A stretch of 19,266 nt of DNA, taken from an uncultured Selenomonadales bacterium. GTDB taxonomy: Bacteria; Bacillota; Negativicutes; Selenomonadales; Selenomonadaceae. Below, in pieces: positions 7,544 through 14,737 of this stretch. How positions within the stretch are numbered: the stretch's first letter is position 1; each line of letters opens with the position of its first letter. The position numbers and the translations under genes are program-made. The stretch covers positions 1 through 19,266 of the forward strand of contig CAMVIO010000011.1 of NCBI GenBank assembly GCA_947167555.1, read 5' to 3'. The notes beneath the pieces were generated by a model. The model worked only from the letters and a program-made list of their open reading frames with translations, was not told the origin of the DNA and made no database searches.

Positions 7544-8595
7544 CAGACTTCCTCCTTCGTCATGACATGGATCTCGTTCGGCCCGATATTCATGCCCACG
7601 GGCGCTCCCGCGGGCGTCATGGCCGTGCTCTGCACGAGCCAGAGGAAACCGTCCTCGCCAGTGATCCGCATCTCGTAATGGACGCCCATGAACGTGACAG
7701 ATTCTACCGTTCCGCGGATCATTCCATCGTCGGCGCCGACGATGGCCACGTCTTCGGGACGAACGACGACGTCCACGGGCACGTCCTGACCGATGCCCTT
7801 GTCCACGCATGGGAAATCGTAGTCGGCAAAATGCACGAGCCCGTCGCGGAGCATGCGTCCCGGCAGGATATTGCTTTCGCCGATGAAATCCGCCACGAAG
7901 GGATTTCTCGGCTCGTTGTAGATATCCTCAGGTCGTCCGACCTGCTGGATGCGTCCCGCGTTCATTACGACCACCGTATTGCTCATCGTGAGCGCTTCCT
8001 CCTGGTCGTGGGTCACATAGATGAAGGTCGAGCCGACCCGCTGCTGGATGCGCTTGAGCTCTACCTGCATATCGCGGCGGAGCTTCAGGTCGAGAGCCGA
8101 GAGAGGTTCGTCGAGCAGCAGCACCTCCGGCTCATTGACGAGCGCGCGCACGATGGCAACGCGCTGCTGCTGGCCGCCCGAGAGTGAATCCACCGAGCGG
8201 TTCTCGTAATCCTCGAGATTCACCAGCGCCAGCATCTTCCGGACGCGGTCCTCGATCTCGTCCTTCGGCAGCTTTTTCACCGTCAGGCCGAAAGCCACGT
8301 TCTCGAATACGTTCATGTGAGGGAAGAGCGCGTGCTTCTGGAACACCGTATTGATGCGACGCTGGTGAGGAGGCGTATGGCTGATGTCCTGCCCGTCAAA
8401 GAGGATACGTCCCTCCGACGGCTGCTCGAAGCCCGCGATGAGACGCAGCGTCGTTGTCTTTCCGCAGCCCGACGGCCCGAGAAGCGTCAAAAATTCATTG
8501 CGCCGAACGGTGAGATTGATATGGTCGAGCACCGTGTGCCCGCTCTCGTACCACTTCGTCAGCCCCTCCAGCCGGATGATCTCCTCTCCCTGCAT
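7543..8595 (-). CDS. potA: Polyamine ABC transporter ATP-binding protein PotA
   Basis: The protein has 350 residues. The nucleotide-binding domain shows Walker A GPSGCGKT (40-47), the Q-loop glutamine (Gln86), signature LSGGQ (138-142), Walker B with the catalytic Glu (LLLDEP, 159-164) and the H-loop His196. A C-terminal TOBE-type domain of about 110 residues follows, as in PotA and MalK. It powers polyamine import through PotB and PotC. The ATG at 8595 has AAAGGGG seven bases upstream; a longer frame reaching 8685 runs through AT-rich promoter DNA and is not credible. It is the first gene of potABCD and is preceded by a good promoter on the same strand. Related ATPases carry other substrates, but the linked permeases and PotD make polyamine uptake the best reading. 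Confidence 0.95.
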   Translation of the reverse strand: MQGEEIIRLEGLTKWYESGHTVLDHINLTVRRNEFLTLLGPSGCGKTTTLRLIAGFEQPSEGRILFDGQDISHTPPHQRRINTVFQKHALFPHMNVFENVAFGLTVKKLPKDEIEDRVRKMLALVNLEDYENRSVDSLSGGQQQRVAIVRALVNEPEVLLLDEPLSALDLKLRRDMQVELKRIQQRVGSTFIYVTHDQEEALTMSNTVVVMNAGRIQQVGRPEDIYNEPRNPFVADFIGESNILPGRMLRDGLVHFADYDFPCVDKGIGQDVPVDVVVRPEDVAIVGADDGMIRGTVESVTFMGVHYEMRITGEDGFLWLVQSTAMTPAGAPVGMNIGPNEIHVMTKEEV

Positions 8596-8652
8596 CCGCG
8601 TGCCCCTTTCCGATCTTTCTTTTATTGCAAAATAAAATATTATCAGTAGATA

Positions 8653-8680
8653 ATTATACACGTTTTTGCGCTGAGGGCAA
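8653..8680 (-). promoter_or_regulatory. potA: Promoter of potABCD
   Basis: Read on the minus strand, TTGCCC (8680-8675) and a perfect TATAAT (8658-8653) are 16 bases apart. They lie about 58 bases before the potA start codon, in AT-rich DNA with no gene. Confidence 0.65.
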
Positions 8681-8764
8681 TGCACGGCGAACGATTTTTT
8701 TCAAGCCGAATCTCTCTTTCGACCGCTCATTTTCGGATGGACGCATAAAATTGAAAAAATGCGC

Positions 8765-8799
8765 TGTCTGGGAAAGGGGAGGGACGTCCATCCCAGACA
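8765..8799. repeat. Inverted repeat / stem-loop in the intergenic region
   Basis: TGTCTGGGA (8765-8773) pairs perfectly with TCCCAGACA (8791-8799) around a 17-base loop. On the minus strand it is followed after five bases by six T residues, so it could end a transcript read in that direction. A terminator of a small RNA or a regulator site are both possible. Confidence 0.5.
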
Positions 8800-8978
8800 T
8801 GGATTTTCTATAGAGAAGTCAATCTTTCGTTACTCGTGCGCGAAGGATAAAACAATCTGATGAAGAAACGTTTCAAAAATGTTTTTTTATTTTTGTGAGT
8901 TTGGTAGGAGGATTTTTTGCCTATGCGGCGAATGTATCAAATATATATTGACAGAATTTGTGTGCAGGAGGGAATTTT

Positions 8979-10331
8979 ATGGAACTCAGCAGAAAAGGCT
9001 TTGGCGCTTACGACGTGCGCGGCATTTATCCCGATGAGGTCAACGAGGAACTCGCTTATCGTGTGGGCAAGGCTTTCGTCCAGCTTCTGGGCGCGAAGCG
9101 CGTGGCAGTGGGGCACGATATCCGGCTGTCCGGTCCGTCGATCACGGAGGCGCTGACGCGCGGCCTGACGGAGTCGGGCTGTGACGTGGTGGACATCGGG
9201 CAGTGCGGCACCGAGATGATTTATTTCGCCACGTTCCATTTGGGATTGGACGGCGGCATCATGGTCACGGCCAGCCATAATCCGAAAAACTATAACGGCA
9301 TGAAGCTGGTCCGCGAAAAGGCGATCCCGATTTCCAGCGACACGGGACTCAAGGATATCGAGAATCTTGCCATCGAGGGCAATTTCAAGCCTTACGACGG
9401 GCCGAAGGGCAAAATCGAGAAGCATGACGTGACGGACGAATACGTCGAGCATCTTTTGACCTATATCGACGCGAAGGCGCTGAAGCCGATGACGGTGGTC
9501 GTGAACGCCGGAAACGGCGCGGCGGGTCCGATTATCGACAAGCTGGAGAAAAAGCTGCCGGTCAAGCTCGTCAAGGTCTTCAACGAGCCGGACGGCAATT
9601 TCCCGAACGGCGTGCCGAACCCGATCCTGCCGGAGAATCGCGACGCGACGGCGAAAGCGGTGCGCGAGCACAAGGCGGCCATGGGCTTCGCCTGGGACGG
9701 AGACTTCGACCGCTGCTTCCTGTTCGACGAGCAGGGCGGCTTCATCGAGGGCTATTATATGGTGGGATTCCTCGCCCAGTCCTTCCTGAAGAAGAATCCG
9801 GGCGGCAAGGTCATCTACGATCCGCGTCTGACCTGGAACACGATCGAGATTGCCGAAAAGCTCGGCGGCAAGCCGGTCATGTGCAAGAGCGGCCACGCGT
9901 TCATCAAGGACAAGATGCGCAAAGAGGACGCGGTGTACGGCGGCGAGATGAGCGCCCATCACTATTTCCGCAATTTCTCGTACTGCGACAGCGGCATGCT
10001 GGTGTTCCTGACGACGATGGAGCTGGTCTCCGAGGCTGGGAAGGCGGTCTCGGAGCTGATGGCGGAGCGCATGGCGAAGTTCCCGTGCAGCGGCGAAATC
10101 AATTCGACGGTGGATGACGCGAAAGCAATCATCGCGAAACTGGAAAAAGAATACGGCCCGAAAGGGCAGGTCAACAAGGTGGACGGCCTCTCGGTGGAAT
10201 TCGACAACTGGCGCTTCAACCTCCGCATGTCCAACACGGAGCCGGTGATACGGCTGAACGTGGAGACGAAGGGCGACGAGAAGCTGCTGAAAGAAAAGAC
10301 CGACGAGCTTTTGGCGAAAATCAGGGCGTAA
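8979..10331 (+). CDS. Phosphoglucomutase/phosphomannomutase (alpha-D-phosphohexomutase)
   Basis: The protein has 450 residues, the usual size for the PMM/PGM type (ManB/AlgC-like). Visible sites are the phosphoserine loop TASHNP (97-102, catalytic Ser99), the Mg2+ loop DGDFDR (240-245), the sugar-specificity segment GGEMSAHHYF (321-330) and the C-terminal phosphate-binding RMSNTEP. It moves phosphate between C6 and C1 of glucose or mannose; the neighbours galU and pgi favour glucose-6-P to glucose-1-P. ATG 8979 has AGGAGGG six bases upstream and begins just before the conserved FGAYDVRG. An in-frame TTG at 8958 is less likely. It heads a unit with galU (13 bases downstream) and pgi. Several such enzymes act on both sugars, so I give no gene symbol. 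Confidence 0.92.
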   Translation: MELSRKGFGAYDVRGIYPDEVNEELAYRVGKAFVQLLGAKRVAVGHDIRLSGPSITEALTRGLTESGCDVVDIGQCGTEMIYFATFHLGLDGGIMVTASHNPKNYNGMKLVREKAIPISSDTGLKDIENLAIEGNFKPYDGPKGKIEKHDVTDEYVEHLLTYIDAKALKPMTVVVNAGNGAAGPIIDKLEKKLPVKLVKVFNEPDGNFPNGVPNPILPENRDATAKAVREHKAAMGFAWDGDFDRCFLFDEQGGFIEGYYMVGFLAQSFLKKNPGGKVIYDPRLTWNTIEIAEKLGGKPVMCKSGHAFIKDKMRKEDAVYGGEMSAHHYFRNFSYCDSGMLVFLTTMELVSEAGKAVSELMAERMAKFPCSGEINSTVDDAKAIIAKLEKEYGPKGQVNKVDGLSVEFDNWRFNLRMSNTEPVIRLNVETKGDEKLLKEKTDELLAKIRA

Positions 10332-10344
10332 GGGGTTGTAATCC

Positions 10345-11229
10345 GTGCAGAAAATCCGCAAGGCAATCATTCCGGCGGCGGGGCTCGGGACGCGGTTCCT
10401 GCCCGCGACGAAGGCCCAGCCGAAGGAAATGCTGCCGATTGTCGACAAGCCCGCGATTCAGTTCATCATCGAGGAAGCAATCGATTCCGGCATCGAGGAG
10501 ATCCTGATTATCACCGGGCGCAACAAGCGCTCGATCGAGGACCATTTCGACCGCTCGCTGGAGCTGGAAATGCAGCTCAAGGCGCAGGGGAAATACGATC
10601 AACTGAAGATGATCGAGGAAATCTCGGACGTCACGATCCATTTCATCCGGCAAAAGGAAGCGCTGGGGCTCGGCCATGCCGTGCTCTGCGCGAAGCAGTT
10701 CGTCGGCTACGAGCCGTTCGCGGTCATGCTGGGTGACGATCTGGTGGACGCGGAAGCGCCGTGCCTGTCGCAGCTGATCGACGTCTACAACGATCTTGGC
10801 GGCAGCGTACTCGGCGTGCAGGAAGTTCCTGCGGACTCGGTCTCGAATTACGGCATCGTCACGCCGCGGGCGGTGAAGCCGAATGTCTGGCAGGCGATGG
10901 ACCTGATCGAGAAACCGGCGAAAGAGGAAGCGCCGTCGCGGTTGGCGGTGCTGGGGCGCTATATCCTCGATCCGGAGATTTTCACGATTCTCGAAAAGAC
11001 GGAGCCGGGGCGCGGCGGCGAGATCCAGCTGACCGACGCGATTCGCGTACTGGCAGGACAACAGGCGGTCTACGCGTACAATTTCTACGGCCGCCGTTAC
11101 GATATCGGCGACAAGGAAGGCTTCCTGGAGGCGACGGTGGAGCAGGCGCTGAAGCGCCCGGAGCTTCGCGACCGCTTCATGCATTATCTGGTAAAAACGA
11201 TCGGCCCGCTTTTGGAAGAAAAGAAATAG
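10345..11229 (+). CDS. galU: UTP-glucose-1-phosphate uridylyltransferase
   Basis: The protein has 294 residues. It makes UDP-glucose from glucose-1-phosphate and UTP. The nucleotide loop AAGLGTRFLPATKAQPKEML (11-30), LGLGHAV (107-113), the metal-binding GDD (130-132), SNYGIV (167-172) and GGEIQLTDAI (224-233) are all typical of GalU. The start is GTG 10345, with AAGGGG (10330-10335) nine bases upstream overlapping the preceding stop codon; the conserved IRKAIIPAAG follows within three residues. The order mutase, GalU, Pgi links fructose-6-P to UDP-glucose in one unit. The product would feed the galE-like enzyme at 1532 and glycan synthesis. Confidence 0.96.
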   Translation: MQKIRKAIIPAAGLGTRFLPATKAQPKEMLPIVDKPAIQFIIEEAIDSGIEEILIITGRNKRSIEDHFDRSLELEMQLKAQGKYDQLKMIEEISDVTIHFIRQKEALGLGHAVLCAKQFVGYEPFAVMLGDDLVDAEAPCLSQLIDVYNDLGGSVLGVQEVPADSVSNYGIVTPRAVKPNVWQAMDLIEKPAKEEAPSRLAVLGRYILDPEIFTILEKTEPGRGGEIQLTDAIRVLAGQQAVYAYNFYGRRYDIGDKEGFLEATVEQALKRPELRDRFMHYLVKTIGPLLEEKK

Positions 11230-11247
11230 AAGAAAAGAGGGAGTACC

Positions 11248-12708
11248 ATGGGAACTCAGATCAAGCTGCCGTCAGGCTTTACGTTTGACTATACGAACCT
11301 CTTCGGCGAAGGGAAGGTCACGCAGGCGGAGCTGCCCGAGACGAAGGCGGCACACAAGGCCGTTTGTCATATGCGCGAGACGGGTGAGGTGCGCGGCCAT
11401 CTGTCGAAGGACGGGACGCCGGAGCTGGTGCTCTTCCCGCAGCTTCCCTATGTGAAGGACGGCAACCTCAATTCTCCCGCCGACATCGAAAAGCTGAAGA
11501 AGTTCGGCGAGAGCGTTAAAGGGCGTATCGACATCGTCGTTTCCCTCGGCATCGGCGGCTCGTTCCTCGGAAACAAGGTGTTGTTCGACGTGGGCTGCGG
11601 TGAGTTCTGGAACTCGATGACGCCCGAGGAACGCGGCGGCTGGCCTGAGGTTTATTTCAGCGGCAACAATATCGATCCGCGCCGCACGAAAGATCTTTTG
11701 CAATATCTCGCGCATAAGGCGGAGGTGGCGAAGACTCACAGGAAACGCGCACTTCGCGTGCTGCTGCTCGTGATCTCGAAATCCGGCGGCACGCTCGATA
11801 CGATGTCGAATTTTATGGTAATCTATGACAAGTTGTCCAAAACGGCCAACGTGGAAACGGAAGTCGTGGCGGTCACCGATCCGAACGAGGAAAAGCCGAC
11901 GCTCTTGAAAAAGCTGGCGACGGAAAAGGGGTGGCCGACCTTCCGCGTGCCGGACGGCGTAGGCGGACGGTTCTCGGTGTTCTCGGACGTCGGGCTTTCG
12001 CTGGCAGCCTGCGTCGGTTTCGATATCGAATCGTTCCTGAAGGGCGCCCGGGATATGGACGAGGCCTGCAAGACCGATGACCTGATGAAGAACCCCGCGA
12101 TGCTGAACGCGGCGCTGAAGTTCGCGGCGTCGAAGGAGCACGGCCGTGAGATCGAGGTCATGATGCCTTACGGCGATTATCTGAAGTCGCTGTCCGAATG
12201 GTATATCCAGCTTCTCGCCGAGTCCCTCGGAAAAGAGGAGGACCGCGAGGGCAGGAAAGTTTATTACGGGCGCACGCCATTGGTCGCCGTCGGCACCACC
12301 GACATGCACGCCCAGACCCAGCAGCATCAGGAAGGGCGGCTGAACAAGATCGTGCAGTTCATCCGCGTTGAGGACTGGCCCGAGGACTGCATGATTCCCG
12401 ACGTGTTCCCGGAAGCGCAGAAGCTTTCGGATATCGCGGGAGTAACGATGGCGGAGGCGCTGGAAGTCGCGCGCGTCTCGAACGAGGAAGCGTTGGCGTC
12501 CAACGGGCGATACAGCGCGTGCTTCGTCCTCCCGACATTGAACGCTTATCATCTCGGCGAATTGATGTATATGCTGGCCTTGTCAGTCGCCTATGAGGGC
12601 GAATTTGCCGACGTAGACGCGTTCAATCAGCCGGGCGTCGAGGCATACAAGCGCATCATGGGGCCGCGCCTTGCGGAAGTGAAAAAAGCGAGGGCGAAGA
12701 AGGCGTGA
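11248..12708 (+). CDS. pgi: Glucose-6-phosphate isomerase
   Basis: The protein has 486 residues, shorter than the E. coli enzyme (about 550) but in the range of the compact bacterial form. It interconverts glucose-6-P and fructose-6-P in the cytoplasm. Visible motifs are SLGIGGSFLG (99-108), the sugar-phosphate loop SKSGGTLDT (177-185), VGGRFSVFSDVGL (238-250), the catalytic base Glu325 (QLLAESLGK), GTTDMHAQTQQH (349-360) and the late lysine Lys468 in QPGVEAYK. A GAGGGAG ribosome binding site precedes ATG 11248, 18 bases after galU. Its TGA stop overlaps the GTG start of the next gene by four bases, so it is coupled to a secretion-type gene, which is unusual company. Confidence 0.95.
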   Translation: MGTQIKLPSGFTFDYTNLFGEGKVTQAELPETKAAHKAVCHMRETGEVRGHLSKDGTPELVLFPQLPYVKDGNLNSPADIEKLKKFGESVKGRIDIVVSLGIGGSFLGNKVLFDVGCGEFWNSMTPEERGGWPEVYFSGNNIDPRRTKDLLQYLAHKAEVAKTHRKRALRVLLLVISKSGGTLDTMSNFMVIYDKLSKTANVETEVVAVTDPNEEKPTLLKKLATEKGWPTFRVPDGVGGRFSVFSDVGLSLAACVGFDIESFLKGARDMDEACKTDDLMKNPAMLNAALKFAASKEHGREIEVMMPYGDYLKSLSEWYIQLLAESLGKEEDREGRKVYYGRTPLVAVGTTDMHAQTQQHQEGRLNKIVQFIRVEDWPEDCMIPDVFPEAQKLSDIAGVTMAEALEVARVSNEEALASNGRYSACFVLPTLNAYHLGELMYMLALSVAYEGEFADVDAFNQPGVEAYKRIMGPRLAEVKKARAKKA

Positions 12709-13229
12709 TTCGTCCGACGGCGGCATTTTATGCTGCGGCGTTCGCGGCAATCGGGCTGGCTCTCGGCACGGGCTATGCTCTTTATCCCACGCAAGGCGAC
12801 GCGGCGAAGCTTGTCGTCATGGAGCGATCGCATACGGCGGTCGAAGGGCTTGAAAGAAAAGAAGAAAACCTGCATGTCGTGCGAGAGCATCCGATGAAAG
12901 AGGGACATCTTGTTTCCCCCTTCCTGCCGGAGCATCCGACGCGGGAGCAGGCGAGAGCCGCGAAAACAACTCCCACGCAAAAAACGGAACCGAAAGGAAC
13001 GCGGTCAGCTCCGTCTCCGGCAAAGGAACCGGAAATCCGGCTTGTGGGCGTCGTATCTTCCGAAGCCGGGCGGCGGGCAATCCTGTCCGTCGGCAAGCGG
13101 CAGATCCTTTTGGCGCCCGGCGAGGAAAAAGACGGGGTGACGCTGGTTTCCCTGACGGAAAGAACGGCGACGGTCTCGACGTCGATGGGAGAGCGTGAGC
13201 TTTCCCTGTCGGCGGGGAATATAAGATAA
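12705..13229 (+). CDS. Putative GspC/PilP-like bitopic protein, partner of the secretin
   Basis: The protein has 174 residues. One hydrophobic helix (about residues 5-26) is followed by a charged, Pro/Thr/Lys-rich linker (about 40-108) and then a small beta-rich domain (about 110-170: LVGVV, AILSVGKRQILLAPGE, GVTLVSL, ERELSLS). This build (membrane anchor, flexible linker, HR-type domain) is that of GspC of type II secretion and resembles PilP of type IV pili, which bridge the inner membrane to the secretin. The secretin gene directly downstream supports this. No single diagnostic motif is present, so the call rests on architecture, spacing of the GVV and GE positions, and context. The start is GTG 12705, overlapping the pgi stop by four bases; the ribosome binding site lies within the pgi end (GAAGAAGG). 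Confidence 0.65.
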   Translation: MIRPTAAFYAAAFAAIGLALGTGYALYPTQGDAAKLVVMERSHTAVEGLERKEENLHVVREHPMKEGHLVSPFLPEHPTREQARAAKTTPTQKTEPKGTRSAPSPAKEPEIRLVGVVSSEAGRRAILSVGKRQILLAPGEEKDGVTLVSLTERTATVSTSMGERELSLSAGNIR

Positions 13230-13249
13230 GCGATTTCTGGAGGTGGGAT

Positions 13250-14710
13250 ATGGAAGAACAGCGGTCCGACGGACTTGCGGGATTTTTCCGCGCTGCGGCG
13301 CGCATCGCGTATCTGTGTGTCGCCGCGTTCCTGCTTTTCCCGTCCCGCTTTGCCTTTGCCCGCCCGGTCACGCTGCATGCCGTGGACGCGGATGTCCGCG
13401 CCGTGCTCGCGTCGGTCGCCGAGCTTGGGGGCGTCGGTCTTGTGCTCGACGATTCGGTGCAGGGGACGATTACGATCCATCTTGACGAGGCGGAGCCGGA
13501 AGAAGCCTTTGAGATGATAGCGGCGGCGGCTGATCTTTCCCTCGGGGAGACGGGCGGTGTGGCAATTATCACAGCTTCGCGGACTGGCGTGCAGGGGCTT
13601 TATCGGCCTTATGTGTTCCCCGTTCGGTATGCGGATCTCGATACCGTCGCTCATGCGGTGGCGCTTTCATTGATGCCTTATGATAATAACGGAAGCAACG
13701 ACCGGACGGGACGTGTTCGGGAAACGGACAGGACGCGGCTGGAAACGGAGAACGGTTCGGAGATACGAACCGTCACGCGGGAACGCCGGGGAAACGGTCG
13801 CGATGACGATTTACGGATTCTCGCCGATTCGGCGACGGGCAGCATCGTGCTGTACGGTACGGCGTCGGAAGCGAAGGCGGCGGAGAAACTGATTGCGGCT
13901 CTTGACCAGCCGCAGCCGCAGGTTTCGCTGGAAGCGAAGGTCATCGCCATCGACAAGAACGCGGCCAAGGAGCTCGGCGTTGAATGGGAATGGTCGCGGG
14001 CGCCGCAATATCCGGACTATACGACCGAGTATGAGACGCGCCGCCGTACCGTGCAGAATCCCGACGGCTCGTATACGACGGTGACCGAGGACGTGCCGCA
14101 TGAGACTGTGCGCCGATACTGGGACGGCAGCGGAAGCTCTGTTCCCGGTATTATCCGGTTCGGACGCGGCCCGGGCGGATTTCCCTTTGAGTTTTACTAC
14201 GGCGCGAAAATCAACGCGCTGATTACCGACGGCAAGGCGAATCTTCTCGCGCGTCCCAACATCACGACGCTGCAGGGGCGCGAGGCTGTCATCAATATCG
14301 GCGGTGAAGTGCCGGTGCAGACTGTTTCGGTCACGAATTCGACCACGACCACTTCGGTGACGTATCGTGAAGCGGGCATTATTCTTCGTTGTACGCCGCG
14401 AGTCGGCGCGGATGGCGACATCACGGTGAAGGTGCATACGGAGGTCAGTTCGCCGCTTTATGTAGCCGCTCTTTCGGCTTACCGTTTCAACAAGCGTTCC
14501 GCCGATACGGAGGTACGTCTTCGGGACGGCGAGACGATGGTGATCGGCGGATTGATCGGAAGCGAGGAATCCAAGACCTTGTCCAAGATTCCGTTCTTGG
14601 GAGATATTCCCATTCTCGGCGCGTTTTTTCGAAACGTGCGGACGAGCAAGACGGATTCCGAGGTCATGATTTTCCTGACGGCGAATATTGTAAATGATAT
14701 AATCAAATAG
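13250..14710 (+). CDS. Secretin (GspD/PilQ superfamily outer-membrane channel)
   Basis: The protein has 486 residues, short for GspD or PilQ (about 600-750). An N-terminal signal is likely, with a long lead and a hydrophobic stretch (about 18-34) ending near AFA/RP (35-39). An STN-like domain follows (about 38-90), then an N1-like domain (about 117-220) interrupted by a charged insert (about 145-187). The secretin domain runs from about 225 to the end. It shows LLARPNITTLQGREAVINIG (332-351), VPVQTVSV (354-361), REAGIILRCTPRV (373-385), DGETMVIGGLI (426-436) and KIPFLGDIPILGAFF (446-460). Members form large outer-membrane rings for type II secretion, pili or related export. GGAGG lies six bases before ATG 13250. 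No ATPase, pilin or inner-membrane platform gene is in the window, so the machine it serves is unknown. Confidence 0.92.
   Translation: MEEQRSDGLAGFFRAAARIAYLCVAAFLLFPSRFAFARPVTLHAVDADVRAVLASVAELGGVGLVLDDSVQGTITIHLDEAEPEEAFEMIAAAADLSLGETGGVAIITASRTGVQGLYRPYVFPVRYADLDTVAHAVALSLMPYDNNGSNDRTGRVRETDRTRLETENGSEIRTVTRERRGNGRDDDLRILADSATGSIVLYGTASEAKAAEKLIAALDQPQPQVSLEAKVIAIDKNAAKELGVEWEWSRAPQYPDYTTEYETRRRTVQNPDGSYTTVTEDVPHETVRRYWDGSGSSVPGIIRFGRGPGGFPFEFYYGAKINALITDGKANLLARPNITTLQGREAVINIGGEVPVQTVSVTNSTTTTSVTYREAGIILRCTPRVGADGDITVKVHTEVSSPLYVAALSAYRFNKRSADTEVRLRDGETMVIGGLIGSEESKTLSKIPFLGDIPILGAFFRNVRTSKTDSEVMIFLTANIVNDIIK
14675..14703 (+). promoter_or_regulatory. Internal extended -10 promoter for the response regulator gene
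   Basis: CTGACG (14675-14680) and a perfect TATAAT (14698-14703) are exactly 17 bases apart, and TGA directly precedes TATAAT (extended -10, TG at 14695-14696). It lies in the last codons of the secretin gene; transcription would begin close to its stop codon, about 28 bases before ATG 14738. Confidence 0.65.
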
Positions 14711-14737
14711 AAGGAATAAAAGGAAGAGGTGCGGGCA

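Larger units (their letters stand above)
8596..8978. other. AT-rich divergent intergenic region between potA and the phosphohexomutase gene
   Basis: This 383-base stretch separates two divergent operons and has no credible gene. On the minus side it holds the potABCD promoter and leader. In the middle is a 9-bp inverted repeat (TGTCTGGGA 8765-8773, TCCCAGACA 8791-8799) with a 17-base loop, and beside it a 5-bp repeat (8742-8746 with 8759-8763). Further right are a 10-bp palindrome GAAACGTTTC (8865-8874) and a perfect AGGAGG (8906-8911) that is not next to the true gene start. The real ribosome binding site AGGAGGG (8966-8972) precedes ATG 8979. I could not identify a convincing plus-strand promoter, though one must lie here or nearby. 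Confidence 0.6.

Noticed and set aside
8625..8813. Small plus-strand open frame (62 codons) in the intergenic region
   Set aside because: It overlaps the potABCD promoter, has no ribosome binding site, and its composition gives no sign of selection.
8948..8953. Perfect TTGACA upstream of the phosphohexomutase gene
   Set aside because: The matching -10 position falls within the ribosome binding site and start codon (about 8971-8980) and has no good hexamer, so it is unlikely to be a working promoter element.
8937..10448. Minus-strand open frame of 503 codons opposite the phosphohexomutase gene
   Set aside because: Antisense shadow of a well-supported gene; composition is typical of the reversed frame, with no family similarity seen.
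11272..12552. Minus-strand open frame of 426 codons opposite pgi
   Set aside because: Antisense to a fully supported enzyme gene, with shadow-like composition.
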